Origin: Bacteroidetes bacterium 46-16
Lineage (GTDB): Bacteria; Bacteroidota; Bacteroidia; Chitinophagales; Chitinophagaceae
Assembly: GCA_001897835.1 (NCBI GenBank)
Contig: MKUN01000041.1
Location: forward strand, 177,009 to 241,008
Length of the DNA stretch: 64,000 nt
Direction of reading: 5' to 3'
Position numbers and translations under genes: made by a program. The notes beneath the pieces are model-generated. The model made no database searches and had not been told where the DNA came from. It was given only the letters and a program-made list of their open reading frames with translations. Of the stretch, positions 51,678-60,836 are shown one piece after another. Position 1 is the first letter of the stretch. Each line of letters opens with the position of its first letter.

Positions 51678-53408
51678 TTAGGCTTTACGCTCATACTTCC
51701 GCTTCCTGAAGAACAGGTAGCATGAAGCGAAAATGAGCACCAATGCTATAGGTATGCCGATGTTCACGGCCTGCCATGTTTTGCGTTCAGCTTTTACACG
51801 GCCATCATCCAGCAGGCGCAGGCGGTGGTCTTTCGAGCGGGCCTCGAGCAGGCCGGAGTGATCGGTAAGGTACTCCAGGCAGTTGAGCATAAAAGCCTTA
51901 TTGGCATACACATTGCCTGTATATCGCCAATACCCCATCTCCATCGGCCCGCTGGTGGGCGATACATTGTTGGCAAAAACATCGCCATCCGAAATAACGA
52001 TCATACTGGTAGCGCTATCACAACCACCCTTAAAGGGCTGGCCAATGGAATCGAGCATGTGCAGGGTACTGGCCGGTAACCTGTTTTGGAAAACAGAATG
52101 GAACTTACCCTCCAGTAACACAGCTACCGGCTGGTAAGGTTTGTTCATCATTTCGGGTGTGGGCGGATGCAGCATCATGCTCATATTCACACGCACAGGC
52201 GATGGTGTGGTACGGCTGTATTTAGATGAAGCAAGTAATATTGTTTTCTTTATCTCCGGGTTGGCAATGGTATCTATACTGTTTACAAATACCCCCATCA
52301 CCGCATCCATGTTGTTCACTATCGGGTGTTTGGAGCTTGGCGTGAAATAGGGTAGATACATCCAGGGACGGTTTTGTATCTGCGGTTGCCCGTTCGCATC
52401 CGTGCCCATTATCATCGGCATCTCATTGCACTGCAGGTCTTCTATCAGATCTGCGTTCACACGCACCCCGTAACGGAACAGGATATCATCGAGATTAAGG
52501 TTGAAATCGGTGGTGATGAACTGCGATGAGCGCTGCAGGCTGTCCATATAAGTATGCAGCATGTCAATACACCAGATCACATGGCCGCCCTTCATTACAT
52601 ATTGGTCTATCTTGAATTTTTCTTTCTCGTTAAAGGTATCTGTCGGTTTATTGATGATAATAGCATCGTAGTAATTGGGCACATGTGTGCTGGCGGTAAG
52701 GTCGAAGGTATCGAGCTTATAGTTACGCGCCAGCGTTTGCAGCATATACCAGGTATTATAACCCAGCGACTCACCATGCCCCATAATGTAGGCTATATTG
52801 GGTGCAACAGCACGGTTCAGCCTGTTGATAGCTGTGGCAAACTTATACTCAAGCAGGGATTCCGAATAACTGACGCCCTCATCCATAGTAACGCCAACTT
52901 TATTTTCAAGCAAAGATACCGGGGCCGATTTGCCTTTATAGTTCACCAATGCATAAGGAAATACGAGCTTCTCGGAGTGTTGTGCGTCATCACCCTCGCT
53001 TACCGGCAAAAAATTAACACCCTTTTCGGCCAGTTGCTGCACGATATCTTTCTTTTCGCCCTCCTCCTTACCTTCAAGGGGATCGATATAATGCACTATG
53101 ATGTGCCCGCCGGCATATTCCTTGAACGACTGCAGGCGGTCGCGCACGGCCTCCTGCATACGCATGAAGGCAGCCGGCATCTTACCCTTCAGGTACACAT
53201 CCACTACCGCTACGTCTTTCATATTGCCCAGCAGCGTTTTAGTGGCCGGTGATAGGGTAAAGCGCTGCTCCTTCGTCATATCAAAACCATAATGGAAACG
53301 CGATGCCAGCATATTGGCGCATACCAGTATGGCCAGCAGGATGATGATCCTGAGACCGGCCTGGCGCTGCTGCGACCTTCTTTTGCGCGATGTAGTGTTC
53401 GTTGCCAT
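51678..53408 (-). CDS. gldG: GldG, gliding ABC transporter component
   Basis: 576 aa. One N-terminal helix (IIILLAILVCANMLASRF) and one C-terminal helix (IGIPIALVLIFASCYLFF) surround a periplasmic ABC-2-associated domain: FDMTKEQRFTLSPATK, VVDVYLKGKMPAAF, YGHGESLGYNTW-like IMGHGESL, and DYVVKGGHVIWCID-like KGGHVIWCIDML. Works with the permease GldF and an ATPase (GldA, not here) in gliding and type IX-linked functions. gldF ends 3 bases before this start. Confidence 0.9.
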   Translation of the reverse strand: MATNTTSRKRRSQQRQAGLRIIILLAILVCANMLASRFHYGFDMTKEQRFTLSPATKTLLGNMKDVAVVDVYLKGKMPAAFMRMQEAVRDRLQSFKEYAGGHIIVHYIDPLEGKEEGEKKDIVQQLAEKGVNFLPVSEGDDAQHSEKLVFPYALVNYKGKSAPVSLLENKVGVTMDEGVSYSESLLEYKFATAINRLNRAVAPNIAYIMGHGESLGYNTWYMLQTLARNYKLDTFDLTASTHVPNYYDAIIINKPTDTFNEKEKFKIDQYVMKGGHVIWCIDMLHTYMDSLQRSSQFITTDFNLNLDDILFRYGVRVNADLIEDLQCNEMPMIMGTDANGQPQIQNRPWMYLPYFTPSSKHPIVNNMDAVMGVFVNSIDTIANPEIKKTILLASSKYSRTTPSPVRVNMSMMLHPPTPEMMNKPYQPVAVLLEGKFHSVFQNRLPASTLHMLDSIGQPFKGGCDSATSMIVISDGDVFANNVSPTSGPMEMGYWRYTGNVYANKAFMLNCLEYLTDHSGLLEARSKDHRLRLLDDGRVKAERKTWQAVNIGIPIALVLIFASCYLFFRKRKYERKA

Positions 53409-53411
53409 ATG

Positions 53412-54167
53412 CTATTCCTGGTCCTGCTGTGCCGTATCCCAGGTACGGCGGTTGAGCGAAAGACGCGTAAGTGCGATAAAAAGGATAATGACCGATAAAA
53501 AATAAATAATGTCGCGGGTATCTACCAGGCCCCGGCTTATGGAATTGTAATGATAAGAGATGCCTATCATGGCCAGGTAATAGTCGGCGCCGCCGCTGAA
53601 GGCGGGTATCTTAGCCATAGCCTCAAAACCATAATAGAGCAGGTAGCAGGCAAAGAGCGCGATCAAAAAGCCTACCACCTGGTTGGCAGTAAGCGATGAG
53701 CAAAAAACGCCAATGGCCGTAAAACCCGCGGCCAGGAAGAAAAGGCCAATGTAAGAACCTATAATAGCTCCCGTATCGAGGTTATTGGGTATGGCAGAAA
53801 GATTGCTGACAGTATAGATATAAATGAATGTAGGCAGCAGTGCAAAGACCACAAGGGCCAGGGTGGCCAGGTATTTGCCTAAAATAACATCCAGGTCGGT
53901 AAGGGGCTTGGTAGAGAGCCACTCGATAGTGCCATCGCGAAATTCATCGGCAAAGGAGCGCATGGTGATGGCCGGTATCAGCAGCATCAGCAGCCAGGGG
54001 GCCATCTCGAAAAAACGGTCGAGCGAGGCATAGCCATAGTCCAGGATGCTGGTATCGGGCAGTATCCACAGGAAGAGGCCGCAGGCGATAAGGAATACCA
54101 AAACCGCCACATAACCTACTATAGAACTGAAAAAAGAGTTGATCTCTTTAATGAAAATGCTGCGCAT
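53412..54167 (-). CDS. gldF: GldF, gliding ABC permease
   Basis: 251 aa, six membrane helices. ABC-2-type permease: IFIKEINSFFSSIVGYVAVLVFLI, MRSFADEFRDGTIEWLSTKPLTDLDVILGKYLATLALV (the coupling motif), FFLAAGFTAIGVFCSSLTANQVVGF. First gene of gldF-gldG-DUF4340. Promoter -7 box TATATTTG on minus at 54202-54195, 28 bases before the ATG. Confidence 0.92.
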   Translation of the reverse strand: MRSIFIKEINSFFSSIVGYVAVLVFLIACGLFLWILPDTSILDYGYASLDRFFEMAPWLLMLLIPAITMRSFADEFRDGTIEWLSTKPLTDLDVILGKYLATLALVVFALLPTFIYIYTVSNLSAIPNNLDTGAIIGSYIGLFFLAAGFTAIGVFCSSLTANQVVGFLIALFACYLLYYGFEAMAKIPAFSGGADYYLAMIGISYHYNSISRGLVDTRDIIYFLSVIILFIALTRLSLNRRTWDTAQQDQE

Positions 54168-54194
54168 GTATCAATATATGGCTTTCGAAGTCTG

Positions 54195-54202
54195 CAAATA
54201 TA
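54195..54202 (-). promoter_or_regulatory. -7 box of gldFG operon
   Basis: TATATTTG on minus, 28 bases before gldF. No convincing -33 TTTG at the right distance. Confidence 0.5.
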
Positions 54203-54429
54203 ATGAAATGGGCTTGATAGCCTATATGCAGACAGAGCCTAAGGGTTAATAATGTCATAAAAGTGACAATAGTGTTTTAGGTAATGAAACGGTTCTTTCA
54301 TCACATTTTTATCCTTTTAAAATAAAAATATGATGGCTACTGTAAACAACCGCAGCATTTTTTACTGCTTTTTTCCTTTTTACCATTAGTCAACATACTG
54401 TATCTTCGTGCAGCACGTTATATTAATTA

Positions 54430-55137
54430 ATGTCCGCAATGCGTATGCGTTACACCATATTGACCGTTTTGCTCCTTGCTGCCCTGCTGCCCCGTGCTGC
54501 TGCGCAGCGCCATGCCCTTAATATGGCCGAGCATGATGAAAAACTGTACTATTTCGGTATCACATTCGGCTTCAATTTTTCGCAATACCGCATGCATTAT
54601 ACCCAGTCCTTTGCCGAGACCGATACTATCAGGCGGGCATCACCCACATGGAAGCCGGGCTTTAACCTGGGCCTGATGGGCAACCTGAGGCTCAACCGCT
54701 TCGTGGACCTGCGTTTTATACCCGCGCTGATATTTGCAGAGAAGGGCATCAAGTACAATATGGCCCCCGACAGCACTGCCGACCGCTCCATAGAGAGCAT
54801 TTATATGAGCCTGCCCCTGCAGCTGAAGTTCAAAAGCGAGCGTATCCGCAACTTCCGCTTTTACGCCATGCTGGGCGGCAAGTTCGATTATGACCTTTCA
54901 TCAAATGCCCGCTCGCGCAGGCCCGATGAATGGCTGAAAGTAAGGGCTGTGGACCTGGGTGCAGAGGTAGGTGTTGGCTTCGAGTTCTACTACCCCAATT
55001 TCATTTTCTCGCCCGAGATAAAGATCAGCCAGGGCCTTATGGACCAGCACTACCGCGATACACACATCACACTCTCTAACGCCATCGACAACCTGTACAC
55101 CAGGATGGTGGTAATATCCATACACCTGGAAGGATAA
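54430..55137 (+). CDS. porT: PorT-like outer-membrane barrel (type IX secretion)
   Basis: 235 aa with signal peptide (LTVLLLAALLPRAAAQ). Eight-stranded barrel typical of PorT/SprT: YFGITFGFNFSQYRMHY, GFNLGLMGNLRLNRFVDLRFIPALIFAEKGI, RNFRFYAMLGGKFDYDLSSNARSRRPDEW, GAEVGVGFEFYYPNF, ITLSNAIDNLYTRMVVISIHL. The Bacteroidota-specific RxLD-type plug residue set is not resolvable by eye. Divergent from gldFG, convergent with nusG over a terminator. PorT is needed for type IX secretion and gliding. Confidence 0.85.
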   Translation: MSAMRMRYTILTVLLLAALLPRAAAQRHALNMAEHDEKLYYFGITFGFNFSQYRMHYTQSFAETDTIRRASPTWKPGFNLGLMGNLRLNRFVDLRFIPALIFAEKGIKYNMAPDSTADRSIESIYMSLPLQLKFKSERIRNFRFYAMLGGKFDYDLSSNARSRRPDEWLKVRAVDLGAEVGVGFEFYYPNFIFSPEIKISQGLMDQHYRDTHITLSNAIDNLYTRMVVISIHLEG

Positions 55138-55165
55138 TTCGTTAATAGCTCAATGACCTTAACAT

Positions 55166-55213
55166 AAAAAGGAATGTCCCGTCCTGCATATGCGGGACGG
55201 GACATTTCTTTTT
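55166..55213. terminator. bidirectional terminator between porT and nusG
   Basis: AAAAAGGAATGTCCCGTC and GC pair with GC and GGACGGGACATTTCTTTTT. It ends both genes and cuts nusG from anything beyond. Confidence 0.95.
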
Positions 55214-55232
55214 ATAAGGAGCTTATTTTTGT

Positions 55233-55799
55233 TTACACTATCTTCTCTACCTGCATATAGTTCAGTTCCACAGGTGTGGCACGGCCAAATATCTTCACCA
55301 CTACTTTCAGTTTCTTCTTCTCTTCATTCACTTCTTCCACCGTACCGTTGAAGTCGTTGAAAGGTCCGTCGATGATCTTCACCGTTTCACCCACAATATA
55401 TGGCTCTGCATAGCCTATACCCTGTTCGCTTACTTCGTCCATCTTACCGAACATCTTGTTCACTTCGCTTTTGCGCAGCGGGGTAGGATGGTCTTTACCC
55501 AGGAAGTGGATAACACCGGTGATGTTCTTGATGGTATGTATGATATCATCGGTAAGTTTACCGTCGTTAGCTTCAAGCATCAGGTAACCGGGGAAAAGCG
55601 TTTTTTCACGCAGCACCTTCTTACCGGCCTGCACTTTGAATACTTTTTCAACCGGGCACAATACCTGCAATACAGAGTTTTCCCAGCCGCTTATTTTCAC
55701 TTCTTTATCCAGGTATTCCTTTACCTTCTTCTCCTTGCCGCTTACTACACGCAGCACATACCACTTGGTTTCCTGGTTCGTTACGGTTTCTTCTGTCAT
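55233..55799 (-). CDS. nusG: NusG transcription factor
   Basis: 188 aa. NGN domain ([22 protein letters not shown] ... [10 protein letters not shown]) and C-terminal KOW ([29 protein letters not shown]). Binds RNA polymerase and Rho or ribosome S10. Follows secE by 11 bases. The usual rplK does not follow it here. Confidence 0.97.
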   Translation of the reverse strand: MTEETVTNQETKWYVLRVVSGKEKKVKEYLDKEVKISGWENSVLQVLCPVEKVFKVQAGKKVLREKTLFPGYLMLEANDGKLTDDIIHTIKNITGVIHFLGKDHPTPLRKSEVNKMFGKMDEVSEQGIGYAEPYIVGETVKIIDGPFNDFNGTVEEVNEEKKKLKVVVKIFGRATPVELNYMQVEKIV

Positions 55800-55810
55800 T
55801 GTAATGCGCT

Positions 55811-56008
55811 TTACTTGCCTAAAATGTTGTACACCATAGTGAGTACCTTTTCAGATACGATATCCAACCCGAATATCACCAGTGTAACGATGATAAGGGC
55901 CACCAGCACTATGATCGTAGTCTGCTGCAGCTCGTCCCATGATGGCCAGGTCACCTTGTGTACCAGTTCGTCGTAGGCTTCCTGTATGTAATTGCCGAAT
56001 TTGCTCAT
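55811..56008 (-). CDS. secE: SecE translocase subunit
   Basis: 65 aa from the ATG at 56008 (MSKFGNYIQEAYDELVHKVTWPSWDEL), with one helix (TIIVLVALIIVTLVIFGLDIV). The KVTWPSWDEL motif is diagnostic. An upstream ATG at 56056 would add 16 residues running into the octamer repeats and tRNA spacer, so it is not used. Part of SecYEG. 96 bases downstream of tRNA-Trp. Confidence 0.95.
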   Translation of the reverse strand: MSKFGNYIQEAYDELVHKVTWPSWDELQQTTIIVLVALIIVTLVIFGLDIVSEKVLTMVYNILGK

Positions 56009-56058
56009 AATTCTTTTTTTGCGGCCAACCTGTTGCAGCCAAATAAGGAGCAGCATAA

Positions 56059-56097
56059 CCTGTCAACTTATCAACCTGTCAACCTATCAACCTATAA
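56059..56097. repeat. 8-base tandem repeats CCTRTCAA
   Basis: CCTGTCAA, CTTATCAA, CCTGTCAA, CCTATCAA, CCTATAAA: five units of 8 bases between secE and tRNA-Trp. The same octamer recurs at 62655-62714. Confidence 0.8.
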
Positions 56098-56103
56098 AAC
56101 CAG

Positions 56104-56174
56104 CACGGGCACCCGGATTCGAACCAGGATCAAAGGTTTTGGAGACCTCTATTCTACCGTTGAACTATGCCCGT
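56104..56174 (-). tRNA. tRNA-Trp (CCA)
   Basis: Acceptor ACGGGCA/TGCCCGT with discriminator G, T-arm GGTTCGAAT, anticodon loop CTCCAAA with anticodon CCA. 71 nt. Lies between tuf and secE, a usual Bacteroidota site. Confidence 0.97.
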
Positions 56175-56283
56175 ATAACTAAAAAGTCAAAAAGCTGAAC
56201 TTTTTGACCTTTTTGCGGATGACAAAGGTAGGATTTTTTTTGAGAAAATGCTATTTAAATTTTCTTCATTGCTGCTAAAAAAA

Positions 56284-56309
56284 CCGTCCCGCTCTGTTGA
56301 GCGGGACGG
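56284..56309 (-). terminator. terminator of tuf
   Basis: CCGTCCCGCTC/GAGCGGGACGG, loop TGTT; minus-strand T run at 56283-56277. 25 bases after the tuf stop. Confidence 0.95.
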
Positions 56310-56334
56310 ACAAATATTGGTAAGCTGTTTAAGC

Positions 56335-57522
56335 TTATTTGATTATTTCAGTTACCTGTCCGGCACCTACTGTACGGCCACCTTCGCGGATCGCGAATTT
56401 CAGACCTTTTTCCATCGCTATCGGGGCGATCAGTTTTACAGAAAGGTTCACGTTATCGCCAGGCATTACCATTTCTACACCAGCAGGCAGCGAGCATTCG
56501 CCCGTTACGTCTGTAGTACGGAAATAGAACTGCGGACGGTACTTGTTAAAGAATGGCGTGTGACGGCCACCTTCTTCTTTGCTCAGTACGTATACTTCGC
56601 CTTTGAACTCGGTGTGTGGTGTGATGCTCTTAGGAGCGCAGATAACCATACCACGACGGATATCTTTCTTTTCAATACCGCGCAGCAGCAGACCAGCGTT
56701 ATCACCTGCCTGGCCCTGGTCAAGAAGTTTCTTGAACATTTCCACACCGGTACATGTAGAAGAAAGCGCTTCGTCGTTAAAACCAACGATCTCAACGTTC
56801 TCACCCACTTTGATAATACCGCGTTCGATACGGCCGGTAGCCACTGTACCACGACCGGTAATGGTGAACACGTCTTCCACTGACATCAGGAAAGGCTGAT
56901 CGATCGGGCGCGGAGGCAGCGGAATGTAGCTGTCAACAGCATCCATCAGGTCTTCTACAGCTTTCACCCACTGTTCTTCACCAGCCAGGGCACCTGTAGC
57001 AGAGCCTTTGATGATCGGTGTGTTATCACCATCATATTCGTACTTGCTCAGCAGTTCGCGAATTTCCATTTCAACCAGGTCGAGGATCTCAGCATCATCA
57101 ACAAGGTCAACTTTATTCATGAACACAACGATACGGGGTACGCCTACCTGGCGGGCCAGCAGTATGTGTTCTTTTGTTTGTGGCATCGGTCCATCAGTAG
57201 CGGCAACCACGAGGATAGCGCCATCCATCTGGGCGGCACCCGTGATCATGTTCTTTACATAGTCAGCGTGGCCGGGACAGTCAACGTGCGCGTAGTGGCG
57301 GTTTGATGTCTCGTACTCAACGTGAGCCGTATTGATAGTGATACCACGTTCCTTTTCCTCCGGTGCAGCATCGATCTCATCATATCCTTTTTTCTCTGCC
57401 CAACCTTTGTTAGACAGGATTGTCGTGATCGCTGCAGTCAAAGTAGTCTTACCATGGTCTACGTGGCCAATGGTACCAATGTTTACGTGGGGTTTTTCCC
57501 GCTTAAAGGTCTCTTTTGCCAT
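56335..57522 (-). CDS. tuf: elongation factor Tu
   Basis: 395 aa, family length. G1 GHVDHGKT (residues 19-26), switch [14 protein letters not shown]3 [13 protein letters not shown]4 NKVD, G5 SATG. Delivers aminoacyl-tRNA to the ribosome. Own promoter (57571-57599) and terminator, so it is not obligatorily co-transcribed with the membrane-protein gene upstream. Confidence 0.98.
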   Translation of the reverse strand: MAKETFKREKPHVNIGTIGHVDHGKTTLTAAITTILSNKGWAEKKGYDEIDAAPEEKERGITINTAHVEYETSNRHYAHVDCPGHADYVKNMITGAAQMDGAILVVAATDGPMPQTKEHILLARQVGVPRIVVFMNKVDLVDDAEILDLVEMEIRELLSKYEYDGDNTPIIKGSATGALAGEEQWVKAVEDLMDAVDSYIPLPPRPIDQPFLMSVEDVFTITGRGTVATGRIERGIIKVGENVEIVGFNDEALSSTCTGVEMFKKLLDQGQAGDNAGLLLRGIEKKDIRRGMVICAPKSITPHTEFKGEVYVLSKEEGGRHTPFFNKYRPQFYFRTTDVTGECSLPAGVEMVMPGDNVNLSVKLIAPIAMEKGLKFAIREGGRTVGAGQVTEIIK

Positions 57523-57570
57523 TGTTATTTTGTTTAAAAAACTTAAATATCCTTTATTTTAAAAAGTGTG

Positions 57571-57599
57571 CAAATATAAATTATATTTTAGACTCCAAA
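57571..57599 (-). promoter_or_regulatory. tuf promoter
   Basis: On minus: TTTG (57599-57596), 17 bases, TATATTTG (57578-57571), fitting TTTG-N17-20-TAnnTTTG. The -7 box ends 49 bases before the ATG. Confidence 0.8.
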
Positions 57600-57603
57600 T
57601 AAA

Positions 57604-58593
57604 TTATTTTTTTAGGGCCAGATATTGCTTTCTTCCTTCATCTATAGCCAGCCCCGTCATCATGCAAAGTAAAGGCATTGTTAGGTAAAACATACGCTCC
57701 AGGTAACCCGATAAGAGCATATGTACCAGTATGCTAATCATAAAGAAAAACATATACCATTCCATACCTTGTCTTAATACTGTTTTATAAGAGGGCAGCA
57801 GTAAAAAAGCCGCTACAGGCGCTAACAGCCATAAGCCGGGATTTGACAATATGTCATATACCCCGTGAAAGCTGAAAAGCTTGTGCAAATTACCTTTTAC
57901 ATAGCTGAAGTGATACAGGTCGGCCTGCAGCCCGCTATCTGCCGGGAAACCGGCATAATGATCGTATAGGTAGCGGAACGCGAATACCAGTATACCCGAT
58001 ATGATGAAGTACAAAAACAACTTGGGCTTGGGCATATGGCTGAAGAAAAACAACACCGGCGCTATGAAGATGAACGACTCTTTGGCAAAGGGCCCCAGGA
58101 AAATGGCCCACAAAGTAAACGCGGTGTTTTTTTCCACTATGGCCAATAAGCTAAGGGTTACCACGATACAGTAAAGCGAATCCACCAGCGCTGTGCCCGC
58201 AATATAAGGCGTCCACCGGCAGGTAAGCATGACCAGCAGGGCTATGAGGGCCGGCACCGTAGCTATACCATAGTCTTTGCAGAAGCGGTATATCAGCACA
58301 CCCCATATACTCAGTAAAATAGAATTGATCAGCAGGAAACTGAAGGCCAGTGCAAAATCGCCCGGAAAACTACCCGGTTGTAACTTATTGAACGCCCGAC
58401 CCAATGTATGGTACACAACGCTTGCCGCCATTGGCACAATAGGCCGGTACCTGCGCACAGGGCTCTGGTCAAAATCAAGTTTGGCCAGGCCCATATAAGT
58501 CTGGCAATCTGCATTGGCCGACTGGTCATAATTGTCCATCAGCGAAAATGCCGGGCCCTGTATCGCCGCAAGGCAAAACAGGAATACGAGCAT
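57604..58593 (-). CDS. multi-span membrane protein (GT39-like plan)
   Basis: 329 aa from the ATG at 58593 (MLVFLFCLAAIQGPAF); a TTG at 58629 (SKLRKIFLHEY) would add 12 residues. The open frame runs back into the tRNA-Thr, so longer starts are wrong. About eight membrane helices with a periplasmic Asp near the N-terminus (SLMDNYDQSAN), the plan of GT39/PMT-like or other lipid-linked sugar transferases, though no family is sure. It sits between tRNA-Thr and tuf, splitting a normally tight cluster. Confidence 0.7.
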   Translation of the reverse strand: MLVFLFCLAAIQGPAFSLMDNYDQSANADCQTYMGLAKLDFDQSPVRRYRPIVPMAASVVYHTLGRAFNKLQPGSFPGDFALAFSFLLINSILLSIWGVLIYRFCKDYGIATVPALIALLVMLTCRWTPYIAGTALVDSLYCIVVTLSLLAIVEKNTAFTLWAIFLGPFAKESFIFIAPVLFFFSHMPKPKLFLYFIISGILVFAFRYLYDHYAGFPADSGLQADLYHFSYVKGNLHKLFSFHGVYDILSNPGLWLLAPVAAFLLLPSYKTVLRQGMEWYMFFFMISILVHMLLSGYLERMFYLTMPLLCMMTGLAIDEGRKQYLALKK

Positions 58594-58712
58594 ATACTCG
58601 TGCAGGAATATTTTTCTTAGTTTGCTCAATGTACTGGCAGATGGAGTATAAAAATAGTAAAGCCTGCCCAAAGCGGGCTGTTCTGCAGCAAAATATATTG
58701 AAGGGAAAAAAG

Positions 58713-58784
<72 letters not shown>

Positions 58785-58855
58785 TTTAAGAACTTACATT
58801 AAAACTAATTTTCCGGCCGATGAAGGATGAATACCGGGCGAAAACTTTGAAACCG

Positions 58856-58928
58856 AGCGGGAGACGAGGCTCGAACCCGCGACCTACAGCTTGGAAGGCT
58901 GTCGCTCTACCAACTGAGCTACTCCCGC
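58856..58928 (-). tRNA. tRNA-Gly (TCC)
   Basis: Acceptor GCGGGAG/CTCCCGC, anticodon loop CTTCCAA (TCC), T-arm GGGTTCGAG. 73 nt. Confidence 0.97.
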
Positions 58929-59007
58929 TTAAAAGTAGTTTGCAGTTGCAATAAGCAGTAAAAAAAGAACCTGCATACTGCAACTGCTTGCTGCAAATTA
59001 AAAAAAG

Positions 59008-59090
<83 letters not shown>

Positions 59091-59164
59091 AATTCATTCA
59101 AATCTCAAAGACCAAAATTAAAAAAACTTATCAACCTTTTCAATTTTAGTTTTGACATCGAAAG

Positions 59165-59237
59165 AGCCACTTGCCGGAATCGAACCAGCGACCTACTGAT
59201 TACAAATCAGTTGCTCTACCAGCTGAGCTAAAGTGGC
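59165..59237 (-). tRNA. tRNA-Thr (TGT)
   Basis: Acceptor GCCACTT/AAGTGGC, anticodon loop TTTGTAA (TGT), T-arm GGTTCGATT. First tRNA of the minus-strand array. 73 nt. Confidence 0.97.
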
Positions 59238-59272
59238 TTATGTTTAAGAACTACTCCCCGCGAAAGGGATTG

Positions 59273-59303
59273 CAAAAGTAGGGAACAAAATGGTTTTTAC
59301 AAA
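59273..59303 (-). promoter_or_regulatory. tRNA array promoter, ideal Bacteroidota form
   Basis: On minus: TTTG (59303-59300), 19 bases, TACTTTTG (59280-59273), 36 bases before tRNA-Thr(TGT). A textbook Bacteroidota sigma-ABfr promoter. Confidence 0.9.
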
Positions 59304-59368
59304 TTTTTTTACGCTGCATTTGACAGCTATTTTTTGATAGCCCTTTTACATGAAGAAATGGGAACAGA

Positions 59369-59968
59369 TCAATGCCTCAGTGCGTAGTATATAAGCGTAT
59401 CGTTCTCCACCGTACTATCGGCAAGCGGGTATTGCTTGATGTATGTACCGTGTATATAATTGCCGCTGCTGTTCACCACGCCTTTGCAGGACACTATGAT
59501 CAGCCTGCTGGGCAGCACATAGCCATACAGGTCCTGCGATCTGAACTGGAATGGCGTAAAGACCCGCGTAAGGGTATCCTGCATACGGCAGGGCAGGTTG
59601 TTATAGCCCATATTACCGGCAATCCCATTAATGTAAAATTCCACCGAGCTGCCGGCCTTGCCGGTTATCGTGATATTATAAGTACTGCTCGAATTGATCA
59701 CAGAGGCATGGTCGCTGCCCACTACCGAGTCGCGCATTTGCCAGTCGCCTATATACCGCTCCAGCGATATGGTGCTGCAATCGGCATCCTCATAGCCACT
59801 GGGGCAGCTACAGGCCCCTGCGCTGCAGATACCCCCGTTCTTGCATAGAACATTGGCGCAGCTATCGGGCGAAACATAGTTTTTCTGCCTGCATGAGGTG
59901 TATAATACAAGGGAAAAGATCGATGCTGTGATCAGCAATGCGGCAAATATGCTTTGTCTCTTTTTCAT
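59369..59968 (-). CDS. lipoprotein with EGF-like module
   Basis: 199 aa. Signal AALLITASIFSLVLYTSC with lipid Cys about residue 26, then an EGF-like six-Cys module (CANVLCKNGGICSAGACSCPSGYEDADCS; a run of short motifs). The rest is a beta-rich domain (YNITITGKAGSSVEFYINGI). Paralogue of the next gene, which lies on the same strand 131 bases upstream. Binding role suggested; no enzyme motif. Confidence 0.8.
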   Translation of the reverse strand: MKKRQSIFAALLITASIFSLVLYTSCRQKNYVSPDSCANVLCKNGGICSAGACSCPSGYEDADCSTISLERYIGDWQMRDSVVGSDHASVINSSSTYNITITGKAGSSVEFYINGIAGNMGYNNLPCRMQDTLTRVFTPFQFRSQDLYGYVLPSRLIIVSCKGVVNSSGNYIHGTYIKQYPLADSTVENDTLIYYALRH

Positions 59969-60056
59969 AGGCTTATTTATAGCACTAAATTAAAGCATTT
60001 TTCGTGTCGTCATAGTCATAATTTGGTCAGTTAGTACCCGGTACCGCCCATAAAAA

Positions 60057-60080
60057 AAGTGGCTGCAACAGCAGCCACTT
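60057..60080 (-). terminator. terminator of second EGF lipoprotein
   Basis: AAGTGGCTGC/GCAGCCACTT, loop AACA, followed on minus by TTTTTTTATG. Confidence 0.9.
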
Positions 60081-60099
60081 CAAAAAATATCTTTCCTGT

Positions 60100-60675
60100 T
60101 TAGAGCTTGGTCATCGTATAATCTACCGTATCGTTTGCAGTGCTTACCGAGTCTTGGATCCTCCTGTAGTAGGTACCCTGGATCGTTTTATACGAGGCAT
60201 CCATTACACCGTCGCCGCCGCTGATACTGAAGGCAGGAGTAGTGTTATACGGGCAGAAATAAGGACTGAACATGATCGTAGTGCTAGTGGTTATCTGCAC
60301 AGGGATATCATGATAGTACCAGTTGTTCATGAATGAATCGATAAGCAGCGAGGTATTGGTACCACCTTTGCGAACTACGATCGCGAATGCGGAATCCATG
60401 CCTACTCTCCAGGGGTGGCTGCTGCCCTTTATCACTTCCGATACGGCCCATTTGCCCGGGTATTTGTCTATCCACATCGTATTGCAGTACACAGAATCAT
60501 AACCCGCAGGGCAATTACAGGTACCCTTATAGCAGATGCCGCCATTCAGGCAGGCATGATAATCACAGGAGTATGGTTTGTCATCAACCTTAATGCATGA
60601 TACATAGGTCACCGACACGAAAGCGAAAATGGTGGCTATGGCTGTAAGCAGTATCTTATTGTAACGTTTTTTCAT
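60100..60675 (-). CDS. lipoprotein with EGF-like module, paralogue
   Basis: 191 aa. Signal IFAFVSVTYVSC, EGF-like module (CDYHACLNGGICYKGTCNCPAGYDSVYC, in short motifs), then a strand-rich domain (MDSAFAIVVRKGGTNTSLLIDSFMN). About the same length and plan as the 199-aa gene; tandem duplication. Own terminator. Confidence 0.8.
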   Translation of the reverse strand: MKKRYNKILLTAIATIFAFVSVTYVSCIKVDDKPYSCDYHACLNGGICYKGTCNCPAGYDSVYCNTMWIDKYPGKWAVSEVIKGSSHPWRVGMDSAFAIVVRKGGTNTSLLIDSFMNNWYYHDIPVQITTSTTIMFSPYFCPYNTTPAFSISGGDGVMDASYKTIQGTYYRRIQDSVSTANDTVDYTMTKL

Positions 60676-60836
60676 CTGGAGTATCGATCTTTTTATGGCC
60701 AGGTGTTAACTCCCCATTATGTAAAGCCCCGGAACAGTATATTTTCCTGTGTTTTTACCGTTCCGCTTTACCCAAAAGGGCATTTCACAGAGTAAATATA
60801 ATAAACCTTTTTTTACATTTCATATCCTTTTGCCCG

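Noticed and set aside
52554-53252. 232-aa plus-strand ORF antisense to gldG
   Set aside because: Shadow; no signal, promoter or family resemblance.
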